From contig JAISJX010000385.1 in the NCBI GenBank assembly GCA_031261145.1, positions 1 to 7,970 of the forward strand: DNA of 7,970 nt, given 5' to 3'. Shown one piece after another: positions 1 through 6,140 of this stretch; position 1 is the stretch's first letter; each line of letters starts with the position of its first letter. The position numbers and the translations under genes are program-made. This stretch comes from Tannerella sp. Its GTDB lineage: Bacteria; Bacteroidota; Bacteroidia; Bacteroidales; Tannerellaceae. The notes under the pieces are model-generated. The model was not told where the DNA came from, made no database searches, and worked only from the letters and a program-made list of their open reading frames with translations.

Positions 1-79
1 TTTACAAACTAATTCCAAGCTACAGCAAACATTAGGATGGCCTGATAATGGAAGCGGATTATTTAATCCGTATGATTAA
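1..79 (+). CDS. SusD/RagB-like glycan-binding lipoprotein, C-terminal end only
   Basis: The reading frame that starts at base 2 runs open from the window edge to TAA at 77-79. It encodes about 25 residues ending in LGWPDNGSGLFNPYD. The stretch around TNSKLQQTLGWPD resembles the N-x-x-L-x-Q-N-P-G-[YW] pattern that closes many SusD/RagB proteins, the outer-membrane lipoproteins that cap SusC TonB-dependent transporters and bind imported glycans. That resemblance plus the glycosidase cluster immediately downstream is the whole case, because only the tail is present. The stop lies 19 bases before the preferred start of the first GH97 gene, with no hairpin between, so the two are probably co-transcribed. 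A different surface glycan-binding protein cannot be excluded. Confidence 0.6.
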   Translation, partial: LQTNSKLQQTLGWPDNGSGLFNPYD

Positions 80-98
80 TATTAAAAAGGAAAAAATA

Positions 99-2099
99 AT
101 GATAAAACGAATGAATAGATTAAGAATAGGAATCGCTATGAGCTGCCTTTGTGCAGCCGCATGGTGTAGCCAAGTACAAGCTCAGCCCAAACAGGCTGAG
201 CTTCTATCTCCTAACGGAGACATCAAACTGTCGGTCACACTGGATGAGACAATCGGCTATACCATTTCCGTCAACGGACAGGTTTTATTGCAAAATAACG
301 AGTTGCAGCTCCAATTGCGCAATGAAACACTGGGTAAGAATCCGAAAGTAACCGGACAGAAACGCGCTTCGATAGATGCGCCTATCAAACCTGCCGTATC
401 GTTCAAGTTTTCTACGGTCGAGAATAAGTATAACCAGCTTCTGCTCAACTTCAAGGGTGACTACTCGGTAGAATTTCGCGCTTTCGACGACGGTATTGCA
501 TACCGCTTTATCACGCGGAAAAAAGGTACGATAGATGTGATACATGAAAAGTTAAACCTTGGATTTCCATCCGACTATCTGCTGCATGTACAACAAGACG
601 GTTTTAGTTCATATTACGAGGGGCCTTACCTGCATCTCAACTCGTCCGATCTAAAACCGGACGACCAGACAGTGACGCTTCCTGTATTAATTGATACAAA
701 GAAAGGTCCGAAAATCCTTATTTCGGAAGCCGACCTGAACGATTATCCTTGTCTGTTCTTCAGGGGACAAGGCGCTGAGAAAGGGTTGAAATCGGTCTTC
801 CCGCCTGCTCCACTCGAAACGAAGGCTGACCCGAACGGACGGAATATCCGGGTGAGCAAAGAAGCCGACTACTTGGCACGTACAGCCGGGACACGGGAAT
901 TTCCCTGGCGCTTTTTTATCATTACCCGGAACGATGGGCAATTGATAGAAAACACTATGGTAGCCCGCTTAGCTCCAAAACTCGCAATTGATGACATCTC
1001 GTGGATTAAACCGGGATTGGTAATGTGGGATTGGTTGAATCGCTGGTGTGATTACGGAACAGAAGTAGATTATAGAGCAGGAGTCAATACGCAAGCTTAT
1101 AAGCATTATATTGATTTTGCCTCGCGTAACAAAATTCCTTACCTGGTGATAGATGAAGGCTGGTCGAAAAACAATGCGTATCCAAAGGACATCAAACCGG
1201 AAGTAGATATACCCGAACTTGTTCGTTACGGTAAAGAAAAGGATGTTGCGCTGATTCTTTGGATAACGTTCCGCGGTATCCAGGATGATTTCGATGATGA
1301 TAGCTATAACCTGTTCGAAATATTCTCCGGCATGGGCGTTAAAGGATTTAAGATAGATTTCATGGACAGAAACGACCAATGGATAGTCAATTTCTATGAA
1401 CAGGCAGCCAAAGAGGCCGCAAAATACCACATGATGGTGGAATTGCATGGTTCGTACAAGCCTGCAGGATTAGAATACAAATACCCGAATGTGCTGTCGT
1501 ATGAAGGGGTAAAAGGTATGGAAGGAGGCGGAAGTTGTACGCCCGACAACAGTATATACCTGCCATTTATGCGAAATGTTCTTGGCCCTATGTCGTTCAC
1601 ACCTGGCTCCATGCTTAATGTACAGCCGGAGAATTATGGGAAGGGACTGCGGCCTAATCTGGTCATGATAGGTACGCGCGTGCAACACATGGCCTATTAT
1701 GTATTGTTTGAGAGCGGATTGCAGATGATAGCCGACAGCCCCCGTCAGTTCGACCAGAACCCTGATTGCCGGGATTATATTTTCTCAACCCCGGTAACAT
1801 GGGATGAGACGCACGTATTGGCTGCCGAAGTAGGCCAATACGTCATCGTGGCCAAACGGAACGGAAATAAGTGGTGGATAGGCGGAATCACTAACAATAC
1901 AGAAAAAAGCCGTGAGTTCGACGTCACACTTGATTTCCTCCCGCAAGGAAAAAACTATCGTTTGACAGCCTTTGAAGACGGACTGAATGCCGACCGCCAA
2001 GCTATGGATTACAGCATCCGCAAACAAGAGGTAAAGCCAGGCGATAAAATACATATCAAGATGGCCCGCAACGGCGGATGGGCTGCTATCCTTGAATAA
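99..2099 (+). CDS. GH97 glycoside hydrolase, retaining (alpha-galactosidase-like) type, copy 1
   Basis: This 666-residue exported enzyme has the GH97 layout: an N-terminal beta-sandwich (about 32-290), a (beta/alpha)8 barrel (about 300-555) opening with SWIKPGLVMWDW, and a C-terminal beta domain. Motifs seen are GFKIDFMDRNDQ with Asp420, ELHGSYKP, and LSYEGVKGMEG with Glu469 and Glu475. In the family, retaining members such as B. thetaiotaomicron BT1871 use an Asp nucleophile and a Glu acid/base 55 residues later, which is exactly the spacing here. Inverting SusB-type enzymes have a base Glu after His where this protein has HG. A retaining alpha-glycosidase, most likely alpha-galactosidase, is therefore inferred. 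I chose ATG at 99 (leader AAAAAGGAAAAAATA). The in-frame ATG at 48 overlaps the SusD tail and would bury the signal peptide, which ends near QVQA|Q and implies the periplasm. Glu469 is probably a calcium ligand. The aglycone specificity is unknown. Confidence 0.93.
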   Translation: MIKRMNRLRIGIAMSCLCAAAWCSQVQAQPKQAELLSPNGDIKLSVTLDETIGYTISVNGQVLLQNNELQLQLRNETLGKNPKVTGQKRASIDAPIKPAVSFKFSTVENKYNQLLLNFKGDYSVEFRAFDDGIAYRFITRKKGTIDVIHEKLNLGFPSDYLLHVQQDGFSSYYEGPYLHLNSSDLKPDDQTVTLPVLIDTKKGPKILISEADLNDYPCLFFRGQGAEKGLKSVFPPAPLETKADPNGRNIRVSKEADYLARTAGTREFPWRFFIITRNDGQLIENTMVARLAPKLAIDDISWIKPGLVMWDWLNRWCDYGTEVDYRAGVNTQAYKHYIDFASRNKIPYLVIDEGWSKNNAYPKDIKPEVDIPELVRYGKEKDVALILWITFRGIQDDFDDDSYNLFEIFSGMGVKGFKIDFMDRNDQWIVNFYEQAAKEAAKYHMMVELHGSYKPAGLEYKYPNVLSYEGVKGMEGGGSCTPDNSIYLPFMRNVLGPMSFTPGSMLNVQPENYGKGLRPNLVMIGTRVQHMAYYVLFESGLQMIADSPRQFDQNPDCRDYIFSTPVTWDETHVLAAEVGQYVIVAKRNGNKWWIGGITNNTEKSREFDVTLDFLPQGKNYRLTAFEDGLNADRQAMDYSIRKQEVKPGDKIHIKMARNGGWAAILE

Positions 2100-2107
2100 T
2101 TAATCTA

Positions 2108-2158
2108 ATATTTCTCACACTATTTCGACTTGTTATAGTGAAATAGTGCGAGAAATAT
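2108..2158 (+). terminator. Long stem-loop, probable terminator or mRNA 3'-end stabiliser
   Basis: The arms 2108-2126 (ATATTTCTCACACTATTTC) and 2140-2158 (GAAATAGTGCGAGAAATAT) pair at 18 of 19 positions around a 13-base loop. The only mismatch is A2117 opposite C2149. The structure begins 9 bases after the stop of the first GH97 gene. No long U-run follows the 3' arm (ACAACTTTACGG), so it is not a textbook intrinsic terminator on this strand. It may stabilise the 3' end, or terminate inefficiently and lower expression of distal genes. Confidence 0.65.
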
Positions 2159-2184
2159 ACAACTTTACGGCCATAAATACGAGG

Positions 2185-2209
2185 AATTCAGTCAACGGTT
2201 GATCGAATT
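2185..2209. promoter_or_regulatory. 25-bp imperfect palindrome, possible operator
   Basis: The half-sites AATTC-AG-TCAAC and GTTGA-TC-GAATT surround a single G at 2197. Ten of twelve positions pair as Watson-Crick, one is a G-T pair and one (A2190 with C2204) is a mismatch. The dyad lies about 140 bases upstream of the -7 element at 2340. That is far for a repressor site but possible for an activator or for a small RNA hairpin. It also lies inside the short relic-like frame, so chance symmetry is a real alternative. Confidence 0.35.
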
Positions 2210-2339
2210 GACGGAAAACTGTCAGAGGGATTCAAATTAAAATCTAACAGCCTGTCTCTTTTTTCGGGCTTAGGTTTATAGTTCGTTTTCATTAAATAAA
2301 TTTTTAAACGATTCTCTCCTTAATTTCATAAAGAATAAT

Positions 2340-2347
2340 TATCTTTG
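2340..2347 (+). promoter_or_regulatory. Bacteroides-type -7 promoter element driving the second GH97 gene
   Basis: TATCTTTG matches all fixed positions of the TAnnTTTG -7 box used by the Bacteroidota primary sigma factor. A clear -33 TTTG/TTG box is not seen at the expected distance; that stretch reads TCTCCTTAATTTC. Transcription would begin near 2352-2355. The leader would be about 12 bases to the ATG at 2366, or about 27 bases to the ATG at 2381. The element implies that the second GH97, the GH43, the GH29 and the following gene can be transcribed independently of the upstream SusD part. Confidence 0.6.
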
Positions 2348-2365
2348 TCCGAAAAATAACGAACA

Positions 2366-4366
2366 ATGAATTTCACTACAATGAAAACAATTAAAATTTA
2401 TGGAATTATCTGTTGCCTCTTAATGATTGGCTTCTGTCAATCAGTGACGGCGCAAAAACCTATCGAACTGCTTTCGCCCGACGGAACCATCAAACTATCC
2501 GTCACGTTGGGTGAAAAAATCAGTTACAGCATTTCCTGCAACAACGAAGCATTGTTGCAAAACAACGAGTTACAACTCCAACTCCGCAAGGAAACGTTGG
2601 GAAAATCGCCTAAGCTGGCTTCCCAAAAACGGACGTCGGTCGATGCGGACATTACACCGGTTGTTCCGTTCAAATTCTCAACCATCCAAAACAAGTACAA
2701 TCAGCTTTTGCTCAATTTCAAAGGCGATTATTCGGTTGAGTTCCGCGCTTACGACGATGGCGTCGCATCCCGTTTTATCACCCGCAAAAAAGGAGAAATT
2801 GAAGTGATTCACGAAGATTTCAACCTTTCTTTCGCAGGCGATTACCTGTTGCATACACAGCAGGACGGCTTTTCGTCCTATTACGAAAGTCCTTATGTGC
2901 ATCTTGAATCGCGCGAATTTAAACCCGGCGACAAGACCATCACGCTGCCTGTACTGATTGACACCCGCAAAGGCGCAAAGGTTCTTATTTCGGAAGCCGA
3001 CCTGAACGATTATCCCTGTTTGTTTTTCCATGGCCGGGGCGACGAAAACGGACTGAAATCCGTACTTCCGCCTGCTCCGCTTGAAGTAAAGGCTGACCCC
3101 AACGGCCGGAATATCCGGGTAAGCAAAGAGGCGGATTACATTGCGAAAACCGCCGGCACGCGGGAGTTCCCCTGGCGGTTCTTCATCATCGCTAAAAACG
3201 ACGGGCAACTGATTGGAAACACCATGGTGGGACGGCTGTCGCCGCAAAATATCCTCAGCGATGTTTCATGGATAAAACCCGGATTAGTCATGTGGGACTG
3301 GATGAACCGCTGGTCGGACTACGGGCAGGAAGTCAATTATCAAGCAGGCGTCAATACGGCTGCCTACAAACATTATATTGATTTTGCCTCACGAAATAAA
3401 ATACCTTATTTGGTTCTTGACGAAGGCTGGTCGAAGAACAACGCTGCACCCAAAGATATTAAGGAAAGTGTGGATATACCCGAACTCGTCCGCTACGGAA
3501 AAGAAAAAAAGGTAGAACTGATTCTATGGATTACGTTCAGGGGCATTCAGGACGATTTTGATGATGACAGTTTCAACCTGTTTGAATATTTTTCCGGTAT
3601 GGGAATCAAGGGTTTTAAAATCGACTTCATGGACAGGAACGATCAATGGATCGTCAATTTCTACGAACGTGCAGCCAAAGAAGCGGCTAAATACAAGATG
3701 CTGGTTGAGTTACACGGTTCGTACAAACCGGTGGGACTGGAATACAGATACCCGAACATTCTTTCGTATGAAGGCGTTCGCGGCTTGGAAAACGGAATCG
3801 GTTGTGTGCCCGACAACAGCATCTACCTTCCATTCATACGCAATGTAGTAGGCCCGATGTCGTTTACGCCCGGTTCAATGTTGAACGTACAACCGGAAAA
3901 TGCACGCAATGGTCTGGGGTCAAATTTAGTCACGGTCGGGACACGTGTTCACCATATAGCGCATTATGTTTTGTTTGAAAGCGGATTGCAGATGATTGCC
4001 GACAGTCCCCGTCAATTCGACCAGAACCCCGATTGCAGGGATTATATTTTCTCCACGCCCGTCACATGGGACGAGACTCACGCTTTGGCTGCCGAAGCCG
4101 GACAATATGTCATCGCCGCCAAACGGCACGGCAATAAATGGTGGATAGGCGGTATCACCAACAACGCCGAAAAATCCCGTGAATTTGACCTTGCCCTTGA
4201 TTTTCTCCCGGCAGGAAAATCATTCCGCATAACAACTTTCGAGGACGGCATCAATGCCGACCGGCAGGCGATGGATTACGACGTCCGTAAATTGAGTGTG
4301 AAACAGGGTGATAAAATACACGTTAAATTGGCTCGCAACGGCGGATTCGCCGCGGTAATCGAATAA
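2366..4366 (+). CDS. GH97 glycoside hydrolase, retaining (alpha-galactosidase-like) type, copy 2
   Basis: This 666-residue paralogue of the preceding gene has the same three-domain GH97 layout, about 80% identical by eye. The catalytic set is fully kept: Asp420 in KIDFMDRNDQ as expected nucleophile, Glu475 in GVRGLENG as expected acid/base, Glu469 as probable calcium ligand, and Gly where inverting SusB-type enzymes carry a base Glu. A hydrophobic leader ends near VTA|Q and implies periplasmic export. ATG at 2366 and ATG at 2381 are both possible. The later one gives the cleaner signal peptide (MKTIKIYGIICCLL) and 661 residues, and numbers the catalytic pair Asp415/Glu470 as reported for BT1871. 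The gene has its own -7 element, and the GH43 start follows 21 bases after its stop. The substrate is inferred as an alpha-galactoside-like linkage; differences from copy 1 beside Glu475 may change the preferred aglycone. Confidence 0.93.
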   Translation: MNFTTMKTIKIYGIICCLLMIGFCQSVTAQKPIELLSPDGTIKLSVTLGEKISYSISCNNEALLQNNELQLQLRKETLGKSPKLASQKRTSVDADITPVVPFKFSTIQNKYNQLLLNFKGDYSVEFRAYDDGVASRFITRKKGEIEVIHEDFNLSFAGDYLLHTQQDGFSSYYESPYVHLESREFKPGDKTITLPVLIDTRKGAKVLISEADLNDYPCLFFHGRGDENGLKSVLPPAPLEVKADPNGRNIRVSKEADYIAKTAGTREFPWRFFIIAKNDGQLIGNTMVGRLSPQNILSDVSWIKPGLVMWDWMNRWSDYGQEVNYQAGVNTAAYKHYIDFASRNKIPYLVLDEGWSKNNAAPKDIKESVDIPELVRYGKEKKVELILWITFRGIQDDFDDDSFNLFEYFSGMGIKGFKIDFMDRNDQWIVNFYERAAKEAAKYKMLVELHGSYKPVGLEYRYPNILSYEGVRGLENGIGCVPDNSIYLPFIRNVVGPMSFTPGSMLNVQPENARNGLGSNLVTVGTRVHHIAHYVLFESGLQMIADSPRQFDQNPDCRDYIFSTPVTWDETHALAAEAGQYVIAAKRHGNKWWIGGITNNAEKSREFDLALDFLPAGKSFRITTFEDGINADRQAMDYDVRKLSVKQGDKIHVKLARNGGFAAVIE

Positions 4367-4387
4367 AGGTAAAAATAAAGAATTAGC

Positions 4388-6118
4388 ATGACGAATATGA
4401 AAGCTATTATTGCTGGATTTTCAACCCTTGCGATGGTTGTTGTGTTAGGCGGTTGCAGCCGGACACAGTCGATAAAAGAAGATGGGTTCCGCACCTATTG
4501 CAATCCCATGAATTTGAGTTATCGTTTCTGTCTGGACGAACCTTCGCGACGGGAAGCCGCCGACCCGTCGATGGTATTGTTCAAAGACGAGTATTACCTT
4601 TTTGCGTCGAGGTCAGGCGGATACTTTCACTCGTCCGACCTGATTAACTGGGATTTGATTCAAACCGCTGACCTGCCGATAGAAAACTATGCGCCGACAG
4701 CGGTCGTGATTGGCGACGAAATCTATTTCCTCACGTCCGGCGATACGCGGATATACAAAACCGCCGACCCCAAATCCGGCAAATGGCAAGTGGCGAAAGA
4801 GAACTTTTCCATCCCGGATACCGACCCGATGCTTTTCTTGGACGATGATGGCCGCCTGTATTATTACTACGGGTGCTCGAACCGGAATCCGATCAAGGCA
4901 GTGGAGTTAGACAGGAACAGCTTCAATCCGGTTGGCGAGCCGGCGCCGTGCATTTTCGGACATGCGGACGAATACGGATGGGAACGCGCGGGCGACTACA
5001 ATGACGGTGAGAAACTCCCCTGGATTGAAGGCTCATGGATGAACAAATACAATGGGAAATATTATCTACAGTACGCCACGCCCGGAACCGAGTTCAAGAG
5101 CTATGCCGACGCCGTTTATGTGTCGGAACAGCCATTGGGGCCGTTCACGCTGGCCAAAGTCAATCCCTTTGCCTGCAAACCGGAAGGCTTTGCCAACGGC
5201 GCCGGGCATGGCAGTACGTTCCAGGACAAATACGGGAATTACTGGCACATCGGGACGGTTACTATCTCGGTCAAGCACATGTTTGAACGCCGGCTGTCGC
5301 TGTTCCCCGTCTTTTTCGACCCTGAAGGAGAGATGTTGGCTTGCACGACTTTTGGCGATTATCCGTTCATCGTTCCCGATCGCGCCGTTACGGATGTCCA
5401 CACCTTGTCCGCCGGATGGATGCTGCTTTCTTACAATAAACCGGTGGTGGTATCTTCCGCGTTGGCAGACCATCCGTCGCAAAACGCCGTCAATGAAGAC
5501 ATCCGAACCTGCTGGAGCGCCGAAACCGGAAACCCCGGTGAGTTTATCGCCGTCGATTTGGGCGAACCAAGTGTTGTCCATGCGGTGCAAATCAATTTTG
5601 CGGAACAAAATACGACCCTGCAAGGAAGAAACGACCTTATCCGCCATCAATATCTGCTTGAATATTCGGACGATGGGGAAAAGTGGAAAACGTTGATAGA
5701 CAAATCGGAGAATACCATTGACGCTCCGCATGATTATATTCATCCGGTAACGCCCGTGAAAACCCGTTTTATCCGGCTAACGAACGTGAAAGTTCCCGAT
5801 GGAACGTTGGCTGTATCCGGCTTGCGCGTTTTCGGTACGTGCGATAAACAACCGGCGCAAGCCGTCTCGACCCTCCATGCCGAAAGGTTGGAAGACCGGC
5901 GAGTCATTGAACTCCAGTGGGAGAAAAGCTCCGGAGCCACCGGATACAACATCCGCTTCGGTACACGGCCTGACAGGCTCTACCAAAACTATCAGGTGTA
6001 CGGTCAAAATAAATTGACCATCCGCAGCCTGCATACCGGCGAACCGTATTTTTTAGCGATTGACGCCTTCAATGAAAACGGGGTTACCGCCGGACAAACC
6101 ATTATTAATATAAAGTAG
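4388..6118 (+). CDS. GH43 lipoprotein glycosidase with discoidin (CBM32-like) and fibronectin III-like domains
   Basis: This 576-residue lipoprotein has a lipobox LGGC with Cys23. Residues about 35-335 form the GH43 five-bladed beta-propeller. The three catalytic acids are visible: Asp59 in AADPSMV (base), Asp146 in DTDPMLF (pKa modulator) and Glu214 in WIEGSWM (acid). Residues about 350-482 resemble an F5/8 type C domain (NEDIRTCWSAETGNPGEFIAVDLG through FIRLTNV) that may bind galactose-type or other sugars. Residues about 490-576 look like fibronectin III (IELQWEKSSGATGYNIRFG). Known GH43 enzymes mostly remove or cleave alpha-L-arabinofuranosyl, beta-xylosyl or beta-galactosyl units; I cannot assign the subfamily. 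An in-frame ATG at 4397 is an equally good start. No acidic run follows Cys23 directly (SRTQS, then IKED), so surface or periplasmic placement is open. Confidence 0.9.
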   Translation: MTNMKAIIAGFSTLAMVVVLGGCSRTQSIKEDGFRTYCNPMNLSYRFCLDEPSRREAADPSMVLFKDEYYLFASRSGGYFHSSDLINWDLIQTADLPIENYAPTAVVIGDEIYFLTSGDTRIYKTADPKSGKWQVAKENFSIPDTDPMLFLDDDGRLYYYYGCSNRNPIKAVELDRNSFNPVGEPAPCIFGHADEYGWERAGDYNDGEKLPWIEGSWMNKYNGKYYLQYATPGTEFKSYADAVYVSEQPLGPFTLAKVNPFACKPEGFANGAGHGSTFQDKYGNYWHIGTVTISVKHMFERRLSLFPVFFDPEGEMLACTTFGDYPFIVPDRAVTDVHTLSAGWMLLSYNKPVVVSSALADHPSQNAVNEDIRTCWSAETGNPGEFIAVDLGEPSVVHAVQINFAEQNTTLQGRNDLIRHQYLLEYSDDGEKWKTLIDKSENTIDAPHDYIHPVTPVKTRFIRLTNVKVPDGTLAVSGLRVFGTCDKQPAQAVSTLHAERLEDRRVIELQWEKSSGATGYNIRFGTRPDRLYQNYQVYGQNKLTIRSLHTGEPYFLAIDAFNENGVTAGQTIINIK

Positions 6119-6140
6119 AACAATCTCAAATAAAAAAAAT

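Larger units (their letters stand above)
2100..2365. other. Intergenic regulatory region between the two GH97 genes
   Basis: This is the only sizeable gap in the window and is more AT-rich than the flanking genes. In order it holds a long hairpin just after the first GH97 stop, a 25-bp imperfect dyad, a short frame open to 2240 that may be a gene relic, a T-rich stretch around 2258-2266, and a Bacteroides-type -7 element close to the next start. Together these point to the end of one transcript and the start of another inside the locus. No tRNA, riboswitch or complete insertion sequence is visible. Confidence 0.7.

Noticed and set aside
48..98. In-frame ATG at 48 as start of the first GH97 gene (683 residues)
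   Set aside because: It overlaps the SusD-like tail that ends at 79 and adds 17 residues ahead of a good signal peptide. ATG at 99 has an A-rich leader with AAGGA and gives the same length as the paralogue.
969..1448. Open frame of 159 codons on the minus strand inside the first GH97 gene
   Set aside because: It is antisense to the barrel region and has no motif of its own. It is explained by the coding strand.
2250..2274. CCTGTCTCTTTTTTCGGGC, reminiscent of CTGTCTCTT ends of some IS4-group elements
   Set aside because: Only nine bases agree. No partner inverted repeat, target duplication or transposase is visible, and the orientation does not fit an element ending after the small frame at 2240.
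2250..2275. AGCC...GGGCT with T-run as a rho-independent terminator
   Set aside because: The stem is only about four pairs and the T-run lies in the loop, not after the stem.
2678..3247. Open frame of 189 codons on the minus strand inside the second GH97 gene
   Set aside because: It is antisense to conserved GH97 sequence, and a similar shadow appears in the first copy (687-941), as expected from shared codons. There is no signal or domain.
5066..5743. Open frame of 225 codons on the minus strand, and a 214-codon frame at 5052-5696 on the plus strand
   Set aside because: Both lie wholly inside the GH43 gene, whose frame has clear catalytic motifs and domains. The overlapping products show no recognisable motif and are shadows of its GC-rich codons.
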